The translations under genes and the position numbers were made by a program. From an uncultured Pelagibacteraceae bacterium (lineage in GTDB: Bacteria; Pseudomonadota; Alphaproteobacteria; Pelagibacterales; Pelagibacteraceae), in NCBI GenBank assembly GCA_902552345.1, contig CACDGO010000002.1, positions 79,501 to 143,500 on the forward strand: a DNA stretch of 64,000 bases. The letters are read 5' to 3'. The notes beneath the pieces were generated by a model, which was not told the origin of the DNA, did not search any database, and saw only the letters and a list, made by a program, of their open reading frames with translations. This document shows, piece by piece, positions 51,631 through 63,269 of this stretch; position 1 is the stretch's first letter; each line of letters opens with the position of its first letter.

Positions 51631-52711
51631 AAACACAAAGAAAATAGTTTTAAAACTTGGATCTACAACTGTGGTTGATAGTAAAGGTGCTTTCAAAAAA
51701 AAGTGGGTAACTTCTCTCATAAAAGATATTAAAAGATATGGGAAGGGAAAAAACTTTGTTATTGTGTCTTCAGGAGCTATTGCGCTTGGGCAAAAATATC
51801 TCAGAATCAAAAAAAGGAAAATTAAACTAGAAATGAGCCAAGCTATTGCTGCTATTGGTCAAATTCATTTGGCAGGTGAGTTCCAGAAACTATTTGATAA
51901 ATACAAAATTAAAACTGGTCAAATTTTAATTAGTCCAGATGATACAGAACAAAGAAGAAGAGCAATTAATGTAAGAAGAACTTTTGACAATCTGTTTAAG
52001 CTTAAAGCTATCCCTGTTGTAAATGAAAATGATTCAACCGCCACAAGTGAAATAAAATATGGAGACAATGATAGATTAGCTGCAAGAGTAGCTCAAATTA
52101 TTGGGGCAGATATGCTTATACTATTTTCTGATATTGATGGACTTTATGATAAGACAAAAGGTAAGAAAGTTATAAGGCAGGTAACTTCGATTAATGAAAA
52201 AATTATATCACTTATAGACAATAAGAAAAATAAGTTTGGCTCAGGGGGAATAGCTACAAAATTAGACGCTGCTAAGATTTGTATGAATTCAGGTAGCCAC
52301 ATGTTTATTGCTAATGGTAAAGTAAATAACCCTATTTTAAATATGATTAAAAATAAAAAATTTACTCATTTTTTACCAAAAATTTCTACTTTAGACGCCA
52401 GAAAAAAGTGGATCATTGGTTCTCTTAATTACAACGGGACTATATATGTTGATAGTGGGGCAGCTAAAGCTTTATCTAACGGTAAAAGCTTGCTTGCAGC
52501 TGGCATAACTAAGATTAATGGAAATTTCAAAAAGGGTGAAAACGTATTAATTTTAGACCATAATAGCAATCAACTAGCTCGAGGATTGTCATCTTTCAGC
52601 TCTAACGAAATAGATAAAATTAAAGGTAAACAAAGTAAAGAGATTGAAACTATTCTTGGTTATCTAAGCAAAACTGAGGTAATTCATAAAGATGATATGG
52701 TATTATTATAA
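51620..52711 (+). CDS. proB: Glutamate 5-kinase
   Basis: A 363-residue enzyme for the first step of proline synthesis (glutamate to glutamyl phosphate). The amino-acid kinase domain has KIVLKLGSTTVVD, VSSGAIALG, NENDSTATSEIKYGDND and SDIDGLYDKTKG. The C-terminal PUA domain (about 270-363) is present with IYVDSGAAKALSNGKSLLAAGITKINGNF. It overlaps obgE by 11 bases and joins proA at a TAA/ATG junction. Confidence 0.95.
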   Translation: MLIKNTKKIVLKLGSTTVVDSKGAFKKKWVTSLIKDIKRYGKGKNFVIVSSGAIALGQKYLRIKKRKIKLEMSQAIAAIGQIHLAGEFQKLFDKYKIKTGQILISPDDTEQRRRAINVRRTFDNLFKLKAIPVVNENDSTATSEIKYGDNDRLAARVAQIIGADMLILFSDIDGLYDKTKGKKVIRQVTSINEKIISLIDNKKNKFGSGGIATKLDAAKICMNSGSHMFIANGKVNNPILNMIKNKKFTHFLPKISTLDARKKWIIGSLNYNGTIYVDSGAAKALSNGKSLLAAGITKINGNFKKGENVLILDHNSNQLARGLSSFSSNEIDKIKGKQSKEIETILGYLSKTEVIHKDDMVLL

Positions 52712-53953
52712 ATGAATTATTTAAAATCAATAGGAAAGAATGCAAAAAAAGCTTTTGAAGATTTAAAAGGTGTGAAACATATAAAAATAAAAAAGGTTTT
52801 AGAAAGTTATAATCAGTCACTTTTAAAAAATACTAACAAAATTATCAAAGAAAATTTAAAAGATGTTAGACATGTTAAAAGAAAACATTTAGTTGATAGA
52901 CTAATTTTAAATAAAAAAAGAATTGAAAGCATTAGACATTCGATAAATGAGATAGCAAAGTTTAAAGATCCAGTTGGAAGAGTTTTAGAAACATGGCGTA
53001 GGCCAAATAATTTAACTATTAGAAAGGTAACAACACCTATTGGTGTTATAGGTGTAATTTACGAGAGCAGACCTAATGTAACTGCTGATGTTGCAGCGCT
53101 ATGTTTAAAATCGGGTAACTGTTCTATCTTAAGAGGTGGGTCTGAAGCTTTTAATTCAAACAGATTATTAGCTAATTTATTCAGAGATAATTTAAGAAGA
53201 AACAGTATTAATCAAAACTGTGTTCAGTTTATCGAAAAAAAAAATAGAACAATAGTGGATCAGTTATTATCAAAAATGAGTGAGTATATTGATGTAATTG
53301 TACCAAGAGGAGGCAGAGGACTTGTAGCGAAAGTACAAAAATTTTCTAATGTGCATGTAATTGGCCATCTTGAAGGATTATGTCACATTTATGTTGATAA
53401 ATCCGCAAATCTAAAAATGGCAAAAGATTTAATTATTAATGCGAAAATGAGAAGGACAAGTATTTGCGGAGCAGCTGAAACTGTTCTTATCGAAGAAAAT
53501 GCTTTAAAATCACATGCTAAAGAAATAATAAATGCTCTTTTAAATTCAGGCTGTGAAGTAAGAGCTGATAAAAAAGTCAACAAACTTTTTCAAGGAAAAT
53601 TAAAGAAAGCAATAGAGAAAGATTGGAAAACAGAATATCTTGATGCAATTATTTCAATTAAGACAGTTAAAAATGTGAATGACGCAGTAAAGCATATTTT
53701 AAAATATGGAACAATGCATACCGATAGTATTATTACTAAAAACAAAAAAAATGCTAAAATTTTCTTAAATGGTGTTAATAGCTCGATTGCAATGCACAAT
53801 GTTTCTACTCAATTTGCTGATGGGGGAGAATTTGGATTTGGCGGTGAAATTGGAATATCCACTAATAAACTTCCTCCTAGAGGACCTGTGGGTATTAATC
53901 AATTAACTTCATATAAATATGTAGTTACTGGGAAGGGTATTATAAGACCATAA
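52712..53953 (+). CDS. proA: Glutamate-5-semialdehyde dehydrogenase
   Basis: A 413-residue aldehyde-dehydrogenase-fold enzyme (gamma-glutamyl phosphate reductase), the second proline step. GVIGVIYESRPNVTADVAALCLKSGN, PRGGRGLVAKVQKFSNVHVIGHLEG, and the catalytic Cys in RRTSICGAAETVLIE are typical. The protein starts directly after proB with no gap. Complete length; no fusion to proB. Confidence 0.96.
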   Translation: MNYLKSIGKNAKKAFEDLKGVKHIKIKKVLESYNQSLLKNTNKIIKENLKDVRHVKRKHLVDRLILNKKRIESIRHSINEIAKFKDPVGRVLETWRRPNNLTIRKVTTPIGVIGVIYESRPNVTADVAALCLKSGNCSILRGGSEAFNSNRLLANLFRDNLRRNSINQNCVQFIEKKNRTIVDQLLSKMSEYIDVIVPRGGRGLVAKVQKFSNVHVIGHLEGLCHIYVDKSANLKMAKDLIINAKMRRTSICGAAETVLIEENALKSHAKEIINALLNSGCEVRADKKVNKLFQGKLKKAIEKDWKTEYLDAIISIKTVKNVNDAVKHILKYGTMHTDSIITKNKKNAKIFLNGVNSSIAMHNVSTQFADGGEFGFGGEIGISTNKLPPRGPVGINQLTSYKYVVTGKGIIRP

Positions 53954-53956
53954 AAA

Positions 53957-54517
53957 ATGGCAAAACCTAAAATGAGTTTAAATGGTATACTAGGTGGAAC
54001 ATTTGATCCTGCTCACAAAGGTCATCTTAAAATTTCTGAAATTGCAATACGTAAAATTAATTTAAAAAGAATTTATTGGATAATTACAAAAAAAAATCCA
54101 TTTAAAAAGAAACCTTACTATTCTCTAAAAGTAAGGTTTAAAAAAGCTAAAGCAATCATTAAAGGGAAAAGAAATATAAAATTGATGTACTTAGATGACA
54201 TAATTAAATCATCAAGATCTATAAAAATAATTGAATACATGATGAAGAAAAAAAAAATCAAAAACCTTTACTTTATAATTGGATCAGATATTTTATGTGA
54301 GCTCCATAAGTGGTACAGCTGGAAAAAGATTGTAAAATTAACAAAATTAGTTGTTTTTTCTCGTAAAGGATATGATAAAAAGGCTAAGGAATCTGTTGTG
54401 TCAAAATATTTATATAAAAATAATATTATATTTATTAAAAATAAACCTATTAAAATTTCGTCTACTTTATTAAGAAAAAATATAAAAAAAAATAGTTCAT
54501 GGAAGTTTCAGAAATAA
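53957..54517 (+). CDS. nadD: Nicotinate-nucleotide adenylyltransferase
   Basis: A 186-residue nucleotidyltransferase of NAD synthesis (nicotinate mononucleotide plus ATP). The GILGGTFDPAHKGHLKIS motif holds the (H/T)xGH site with His and GHL, and RSIKIIEYMMKKKKIKNLYFIIGSDILCELHKWYSWKKI the second. SSTLLRKNI near the end matches the ISSTxIR motif. The gene overlaps rsfS by 19 bases. Rich in Lys, in line with the low GC. Confidence 0.92.
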   Translation: MAKPKMSLNGILGGTFDPAHKGHLKISEIAIRKINLKRIYWIITKKNPFKKKPYYSLKVRFKKAKAIIKGKRNIKLMYLDDIIKSSRSIKIIEYMMKKKKIKNLYFIIGSDILCELHKWYSWKKIVKLTKLVVFSRKGYDKKAKESVVSKYLYKNNIIFIKNKPIKISSTLLRKNIKKNSSWKFQK

Positions 54518-54846
54518 AAACAAGTATCGAAAAAATCTTAGATGATAATAAAGCTAATAATATTATCTCCATTAATTTAAAAAATAAGTCTTATATAGCA
54601 GATTACATGATAATCGCTTCTGGAACATCTTCCAGACATCTTCAAGCTTTATCTGAAATTTTAGTCATGGAGCTTAAAAAACTTGGTTTAGGAAATTGTA
54701 AAATTGAGGGAAAAGACAGTAAAGATTGGAAGTTAGTCGACACTCACGATGTAATAGTACACATATTCCATCCTGAAAAGAGAGAATTTTATGATTTAGA
54801 AAGAATGTGGTCAGAAGAAATACCTAAAGAAAAATCAATGATATGA
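54499..54846 (+). CDS. rsfS: Ribosomal silencing factor RsfS
   Basis: A 115-residue protein of the Iojap/RsfS family that binds L14 and keeps ribosomal subunits apart in starvation. IADYMIIASGTSSRHLQALSEIL and WKLVDTHDVIVHIFHPEKREFYDLERMW are signatures of the family. It begins inside nadD and overlaps ctpA by four bases. In many relatives rlmH follows rsfS, but here ctpA does. Confidence 0.94.
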   Translation: MEVSEIKTSIEKILDDNKANNIISINLKNKSYIADYMIIASGTSSRHLQALSEILVMELKKLGLGNCKIEGKDSKDWKLVDTHDVIVHIFHPEKREFYDLERMWSEEIPKEKSMI

Positions 54847-55979
54847 AAAAAATACTAACAACACTTTTGTTATCATTTGTTTTTTTTCCATCAATAGTTT
54901 TAACAAAAAATGACCTTTACGAAAAGATAGATTTATTTGGAGACGTTCTAGAGAATGTAAAGAAAGAATATGTTGATGAAATAGATCAAGCAGAAATGAT
55001 TGAGTCGGCTATTAATGGTGTTCTTCAATCTTTAGATCCATACTCTGCTTACATGAGCCCTGAACTTTTTAAAGAAATGCAAACTGATACAAAAGGTGAG
55101 TTTGGAGGATTAGGAATTGAAATTGGGATGGAGGCTGGAGTAGTAAAAGTTATTTCACCAATTGATGATACTCCCGCTGCAAAAGCTGGAATAAAGTCAG
55201 GTGATTACATTGTAAAAATTGGAAAAGAACAAGTCCAAGGAAAATCATTATTAGAGGCTGTAAAGTTAATGAGAGGACCAGTTGGATCGTCAATAAATTT
55301 GACTATAAGACGTAAAAATATAAAACAACCTCTTGAATTTAAAATTATAAGAGAAATAATAGAAGTACGTTCTGTCAGTTCAAAGAGTATTGGTATAAAT
55401 AATTCTCTTGGTTATATTAGATTGAAGTCATTTAATGAGAATAGTGATAAACAATTCCTAAAATCAATTAAAGACTTTGAAAAGAAAAAAGAAATAAAAG
55501 GATACGTGTTAGACTTAAGAAATAATCCAGGCGGATTGTTAAACCAAGCAATAAATATTACCGACTTTTTTTTAGATGATGGTGAAATAGTTTCTACTAA
55601 AGGGAGGAAAATTTCTGAAACTAGAAAATTTTTCGCGAAACAAGGAGATGAAACAAATGGTAAACCAATTGTAGTTTTAATAAATAATGGTTCTGCCTCA
55701 GCTTCTGAAATTTTTGCAGGAGCTTTGAAAGATCACAAAAGAGCGATTATTTTAGGTGAAAATTCCTACGGAAAAGGATCGGTTCAATCAATTATACCTT
55801 TAAGAAATGGGGGAGGAATGAGACTTACAATATCAAAATACTATTTACCATCTGGTAAATCTATTTCTGAAGTTGGAGTTACCCCAGATATATTGGTCAA
55901 AGAGGAAGGTGAGAACTTTCAAATTAATTCTGATCAGGACAACCAATTAAATTACGCAATAAAACTTTTTAGTTCATAA
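54843..55979 (+). CDS. ctpA: C-terminal processing protease (S41 family)
   Basis: A 378-residue periplasmic protease with a signal peptide (KKILTTLLLSFVFFPSIVL). The N-terminal helices include LDPYSAYMSPELFKEM, a PDZ domain (about 85-165, GLGIEIGMEAG... PAAKAGIKSGDYIVKIG) follows, and the S41 catalytic site has NNGSASASEIFAGALKDHK (Ser) and NSYGKGSVQ (Lys). It cleaves C-terminal tails of envelope proteins in known relatives. It precedes rppH by two bases. Confidence 0.93.
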   Translation: MKKILTTLLLSFVFFPSIVLTKNDLYEKIDLFGDVLENVKKEYVDEIDQAEMIESAINGVLQSLDPYSAYMSPELFKEMQTDTKGEFGGLGIEIGMEAGVVKVISPIDDTPAAKAGIKSGDYIVKIGKEQVQGKSLLEAVKLMRGPVGSSINLTIRRKNIKQPLEFKIIREIIEVRSVSSKSIGINNSLGYIRLKSFNENSDKQFLKSIKDFEKKKEIKGYVLDLRNNPGGLLNQAINITDFFLDDGEIVSTKGRKISETRKFFAKQGDETNGKPIVVLINNGSASASEIFAGALKDHKRAIILGENSYGKGSVQSIIPLRNGGGMRLTISKYYLPSGKSISEVGVTPDILVKEEGENFQINSDQDNQLNYAIKLFSS

Positions 55980-55981
55980 AA

Positions 55982-56452
55982 ATGAACGCAAAAATTCTTC
56001 CTATGCGAAAGAGTGTTGGAATTATAGTATTAAATAGTGAAGATAAAGTTTTTGTTGGCAAGAGAAAAGATAATCCAGTAGATAATTGGCAAATGCCTCA
56101 AGGTGGTGTTGACTTGCATGAAGATTATCTCACAGCAGCGAAAAGAGAGCTTTTGGAAGAAACTAATATTAGAAATATAAAAATAATTAAAGAAATCGGA
56201 GGTATTTTTGAATATGAGCTTCCAAAAAATTTAATTGGAAAGATCTGGAAAGGCAAATTCAGAGGACAGAAACAAAAATGGTTTATAGTAAAATTTTTAG
56301 GCAGTGAAGATGAAATCGACTTAAATACAAAACAGCCAGAATTTATTGAATGGAGATGGGTTGATCCAGAAAAGCTTCCAGAAGTGATAGTGAGTTTCAA
56401 AAAAAATTTATATATTAATCTATTAAAAGAAATAAAAAAAATTATCAGTTAA
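55982..56452 (+). CDS. rppH: RNA pyrophosphohydrolase (Nudix)
   Basis: A 156-residue Nudix hydrolase that removes pyrophosphate from 5' mRNA ends and starts decay. The start KSVGIIVLNSEDKVFVGKR and WQMPQGGVDLHEDYLTAAKRELLEE contain the Nudix box GX5EX7REUXEE; the last conserved Gly position reads Asn (EETNI), a small deviation. The 3' end overlaps the convergent atpC by 8 bases. Confidence 0.93.
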   Translation: MNAKILPMRKSVGIIVLNSEDKVFVGKRKDNPVDNWQMPQGGVDLHEDYLTAAKRELLEETNIRNIKIIKEIGGIFEYELPKNLIGKIWKGKFRGQKQKWFIVKFLGSEDEIDLNTKQPEFIEWRWVDPEKLPEVIVSFKKNLYINLLKEIKKIIS

Positions 56453-56830
56453 TACTTTTTAAAGTATCTATCTTATAGTTTAACAAATACTTCTCTTTAT
56501 CAGAGATAGATTCTTTGCTAATTTTTTGTTCAGCTTCTTCAATTAGAGATTTTAATGAGCTTTTATCAATTTTTGATAATTCCTTTGGCGTAGACGTTAA
56601 TATTAATAAATTATTGTTGTTAAATTCAACAATACCTTCTTCAACAAAAAAAGTTGTTTCCTTGTCATTTAAAACTTTTATAAAACCAGGTCTTAAAAAA
56701 GTTATTATAGGAATATGGTCTTTTAAAATACCCATTTCTCCTTCATATGAAGGTATCACAATTTCATCGGCTTCGGTTTTAAGTATTGTTTTATCAGGAG
56801 TAATAATTTCAATTGTAAATTTCTCAGACA

Positions 56831-56831
<1 letters not shown>
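56445..56831 (-). CDS. atpC: ATP synthase F1 epsilon subunit
   Basis: A 128-residue subunit that couples rotation and regulates ATP hydrolysis. The beta-sandwich has FTIEIITPDKTILKTEADEIVIPSYEGEMGILKDHIPIIT, and the C-terminal helix pair is short. It is the last gene of the F1 block; its ATG overlaps the atpD stop by one base. The frame and length agree with the alphaproteobacterial epsilon. Confidence 0.94.
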
Positions 56832-59126
<2,295 letters not shown>

Positions 59127-59127
<1 letters not shown>

Positions 59128-60656
59128 TATTTATTTCCTTTTTTAAACTCTTCAATAATCTGCTTAAGAAGTTTTTCTGTGTTTTCATCAATTTTACCAG
59201 AAGTTTGTATTAATTCTATTATCTCAGGTTTTTCATTCTTAATTTTTTCTAAAATGTTTTTTTCAAAATTTTTGATCTCACTTAAATCAATGTCATCGAG
59301 ATAACCCTTAACTCCGGTAAATACTGATATAACTTGTTCAGCCACTGTCATTGGAGAATATTGATCTTGTTTTAAGAGCTCGGTTAATTTAGCTCCACGA
59401 TTAAGCAGTTGTTGAGTTGATGCATCTAGATCAGAACCAAATTGAGCAAACGCAGCCATTTCTCTGTACTGTGCCAACTCTAATTTTATCGAGCCAGCAA
59501 CTTTTTTCATAGCTTTAGTTTGAGCCGCTGAACCAACTCTTGAAACTGATAATCCAACATTAACTGCAGGTCTTATTCCCTGATTAAATAATTCAGTCTC
59601 TAAAAAGATTTGCCCATCAGTTATTGAAATTACATTTGTTGGTATATAAGCCGATACATCTCCTGCTTGGGTCTCAATAATAGGTAAGGCTGTCAAAGAT
59701 CCTCCACCACTTTTATCATTCAATTTTGCTGCACGTTCTAACAATCTACTATGTAAATAGAAAACATCACCTGGATATGCCTCTCTACCTGGAGGTCTTC
59801 TTAATAATAATGACATTTGCCTATATGCAACGGCTTGTTTTGATAAATCATCGTAAACTATTAAAGCATGCATTCCATTATCTCTAAAAAACTCACCTAT
59901 CGTACATCCGGTATATGGAGCTAAAAATTGTAAAGGAGCTGAGTCTGAAGCCGTAGCTGCAACTATTGTAGTATATTTTAAAGCCCCTGCCTCCTCTAAT
60001 GTTTTTGTTATCTGTGCTACGGTTGAACGCTTCTGCCCAATAGCTACATAAACACAGTACAACTTTTTCTTTTCATCCGAAGACTCATTTATTTTTTTTT
60101 GATTTATAATTGCATCGATTGCTACAGCAGTTTTTCCTGTCTGCCTGTCTCCAATTATTAATTCTCTTTGACCCCTTCCAATTGGTATTAATGAGTCAAT
60201 CGATTTTAAACCTGTTTGCATAGGTTCATTCACTGATTGACGTGGAATTATACCTGGGGCTTTTACTTCAACACGTTTTCTACTTTTGGCAGATAATTGG
60301 CCTTTTCCATCAATTGGATTACCCAATCCATCAACTACTCTGCCTAAAAGCTCTTTACCAACAGGAACATCTACTATTGCATTTGTTCGTTTTATAGTAT
60401 CGCCCTCTTTTATATTTTTATCATCACCAAAAATAACTACACCAACGTTATCATTTTCTAAATTTAATGCCATTCCTTTTGATCCATCATCAAATTCAAC
60501 CATTTCGCCAGCTTGCACGTTATCTAAACCATAAACACGTGCTATTCCATCACCTACTGACAAAACTTTTCCTATTTCTGAAACCTCGGCTTTTTCACCA
60601 AAGTTTTTAATTTGATCTTTTAATAATTTTGTTACTTCTGAAGGATTTACTGCCAT
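59127..60656 (-). CDS. atpA: ATP synthase F1 alpha subunit
   Basis: The non-catalytic nucleotide-binding subunit, 509 residues. [15 protein letters not shown] is the Walker A, and the signature [17 protein letters not shown] is in the C-terminal third. The N-terminal segment [42 protein letters not shown] is complete. Its stop overlaps the atpG start by one base. Confidence 0.98.
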
Positions 60657-60657
60657 T

Positions 60658-61215
60658 TTAATTTTCTATCATCGCTTGTTCGTATTTTTTTAATTTACTT
60701 TTTATTGACGTGTCAATCATAATGCTGCCTAATTGTAACTTTAATCCTCCAATCAATTTTTTATCAAATTTATAATCAAATTTTATAATTGACCCCGTTG
60801 AGTCTGATAAATCTTTGCTAATATTATCAAGCTCTAGTTGAGATAAATCCTTAGAGGAAATTAATGAAGCTTTAATTTCACCTCTCTTTTTTGAACACAA
60901 TTTCAGGAAACTTTCAAAGATTTTTTTTATAAAAAAAATTCTTCTTTTTTCGATTAATAGTAAAAAGAAATTTTTAAGATTTTTTGAGAAGCTTAAATGA
61001 TTCGCTAATAAATTTATAGCTTTATTTTGCTGACTGATTGCTTGAGTTGGATCTTTTAGAAAATTTTTAAGTTCTATGCTTGAGTCTATTAATAATTGAA
61101 AATTTTTTATATCATTTTCTACTTTTTCAAGTTCAGCGGTCTCTTTAGAAATTTCAAATAAAGCGCGTGAGTACCTTTCTGATGTTTCAGTTGAGAAAGA
61201 TTTATTTGCACTCAT
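60658..61215 (-). CDS. atpH: ATP synthase F1 delta subunit (OSCP)
   Basis: A 185-residue stator subunit. The all-helical N-terminal domain starts [30 protein letters not shown] and the C-terminal part contains [37 protein letters not shown], the conserved OSCP end. It opens the F1 block; the Fo genes (atpB, E, F) are not in this window, so Fo is encoded separately, as is usual in alphaproteobacteria. The 82-base gap to priA may hold the promoter, but I see no convincing pair. Confidence 0.95.
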   Translation of the reverse strand: MSANKSFSTETSERYSRALFEISKETAELEKVENDIKNFQLLIDSSIELKNFLKDPTQAISQQNKAINLLANHLSFSKNLKNFFLLLIEKRRIFFIKKIFESFLKLCSKKRGEIKASLISSKDLSQLELDNISKDLSDSTGSIIKFDYKFDKKLIGGLKLQLGSIMIDTSIKSKLKKYEQAMIEN

Positions 61216-61297
61216 TTTTAATTGTTAGAATTTATTGTGAAATTATGCGATGGTCGTACCACAAGAGTTTATTATGATCAAGTTAGCAATTTTGGAG

Positions 61298-63241
61298 TTA
61301 AGCAAAATTGATGGGATCTACATCAACCGTGAGTTTAATTTTTGATGAGATTTTAAGCCTATTTAGGACATTTGTGATTTTTTTTTGCACTAATAAACGG
61401 TTATTAAACCTAATTAATAGCCTAGATCTAAAATATTTTTTTACTTTAAGTAATGGGGAGTCCACTGGTCCTAAAACTTCAAGATCTTTTATCTGTTTTA
61501 ATTTAATTTTTATTTCTCTAGCTCCTTGTAAACTTAGACTCCGGTTTTTTGCAGATATTATAATTGCAATCAGCCTTATGAAAGGTGGAAGTTTGTTTTT
61601 CTTTCTTAAATAAAGTTCATTTTTGAGAAGTTTTTCTGACTGATTTTTAATTAATTCATTGAGTATTAAATCTTGTGGTGTCAGAGTCTGATAAATTATT
61701 ATGGAATTAGAGCTAAATCTACCAGCTCTTCCGCTTAACTGATGATATAGTTGAATATTTTTCTCTGTAGTTCTCAAATCATAACCTCTTCCAGAAAAAT
61801 CAGCATCAATTACAACAATACAGTTTAGTTTAGGAAAGTTAAAACCTTTGGAAATCATTTGAGTTCCAATTAAAATCTCAATTTTATTTTCACTTATCTC
61901 TTTAAAAAAAATTTTTGTTCTTTTTTGACTTTTTAGGTAATCGCTTGAAAATATACTAATTTTTTTATCTGGAAAGATTTCCTTTACTTCTTCAAATATT
62001 TTCTCCACCCCGGGGCCATACATAATAAATTCACAATTTTTATCAATTTTGCATTTTGTGTTAATTTCTCTTTCAAGTGAACAATGATGGCAAATTGCTT
62101 TATTTTTAATCTTATGAAAAGTAAGATAAAGCGAGCAATTGGAACAAGCTAGTTTGTTACCACATTTTTTACAAATTAAATATGGAGCAAAACCTCTTCT
62201 ATTTAAAAAGAATAAAATCTGGCTTCCTGTTTTGATATAAGTTTGAACTATTTTCACTGTATCTTCTGCGATATACCTATGTTTATTTTTATTTATATTT
62301 AAATTTATAATTTTAGTATCTGGAAGGGGATAATTATTAAACCTTTTAAAAATTTTAATATGTCTATATTTTTTTTTACAAATATTATTATAAGTTTCTA
62401 CGGAGGGGACCGATGTCACTAAATGTATAGGAATTTTTTCAAAATTAGCCCTGGAGATTGCCATATCTCTAGCATTATAAATGACTCCTTCATCTTGTTT
62501 ATAGGAAGTATCATGCTCTTCATCTACAATAATTATTCCAAGTTTTTTGAAAGGAAGTAACAATGCAGATCTGGCTCCTACTAATATCTTTATTTTATTA
62601 TTTATTACACCTTTCCAAATTAACCTTTTTTTTTTCTGAGTTATTTTTGAATGCCATATCGCAGGCTCAAATCCAAAAAAATCCTCAAATCTTGATTTAA
62701 ATTCATTTGTAAGAAATATTTCTGGTAATAAAACAAGGGCTTGTTTATTTTTTTCAATTGTCTTTTTTATACGTTCAAAATAGACTAAAGTTTTTCCTGA
62801 TCCCGTAGTCCCTTGTAAGACCGATACATCAAATTTATTTTTAACCTTTCCAAGAAACTTAAGTGCTATTTCTTGTTCTTTATTTAGTTTGAAGCTTTTA
62901 ATTTTAGTTTTCTTAATATGGTTCAATTCATCATTAAACTTTATAAACTTATCTGCTCCACCTATTGCCATTTTTAAAACGAGTCCTAAAGGGACCATGT
63001 TATAAGATGAAAACCATTCAATAAAATCAATCAATTTACTGTTTATTGAATAACCTGTACTTTTTTTTATATCTTTGATTGTTATATTTTCTGGCTCTGC
63101 ATATTTATTTTTCCAAATTACACCGATTTCTTTTTTTGAACCAAAGGGAACTTCGACTAAATCTCCTATTTTACTTTTGGTATTTGTGTTGTAAGTAAAT
63201 GGAAAATTAAAAACTTTTGGCAACAGAATTTGTGCTTTCAT
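61298..63241 (-). CDS. priA: Primosomal replication helicase PriA
   Basis: A 647-residue superfamily 2 helicase for restart of stalled replication forks; the E. coli protein has 732 residues. The N-terminal DNA-binding part starts KAQILLPKVFNFPFTYNTNTKSKIGDLVEVPFGS. Walker A is LQGTTGSGKTLVYF, motif II DEEHDTSYKQ, the zinc-binding cysteines are in CKKCGNKLACSNC and the following CHHC/CKIDKNC, and LSGRAGRF is motif VI. Shortened loops explain the size. It precedes the atp genes on the same strand, as in related genomes. Confidence 0.94.
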   Translation of the reverse strand: MKAQILLPKVFNFPFTYNTNTKSKIGDLVEVPFGSKKEIGVIWKNKYAEPENITIKDIKKSTGYSINSKLIDFIEWFSSYNMVPLGLVLKMAIGGADKFIKFNDELNHIKKTKIKSFKLNKEQEIALKFLGKVKNKFDVSVLQGTTGSGKTLVYFERIKKTIEKNKQALVLLPEIFLTNEFKSRFEDFFGFEPAIWHSKITQKKKRLIWKGVINNKIKILVGARSALLLPFKKLGIIIVDEEHDTSYKQDEGVIYNARDMAISRANFEKIPIHLVTSVPSVETYNNICKKKYRHIKIFKRFNNYPLPDTKIINLNINKNKHRYIAEDTVKIVQTYIKTGSQILFFLNRRGFAPYLICKKCGNKLACSNCSLYLTFHKIKNKAICHHCSLEREINTKCKIDKNCEFIMYGPGVEKIFEEVKEIFPDKKISIFSSDYLKSQKRTKIFFKEISENKIEILIGTQMISKGFNFPKLNCIVVIDADFSGRGYDLRTTEKNIQLYHQLSGRAGRFSSNSIIIYQTLTPQDLILNELIKNQSEKLLKNELYLRKKNKLPPFIRLIAIIISAKNRSLSLQGAREIKIKLKQIKDLEVLGPVDSPLLKVKKYFRSRLLIRFNNRLLVQKKITNVLNRLKISSKIKLTVDVDPINFA

Positions 63242-63269
63242 AAGATGATAGTATTTGAATTTTTTTTAA

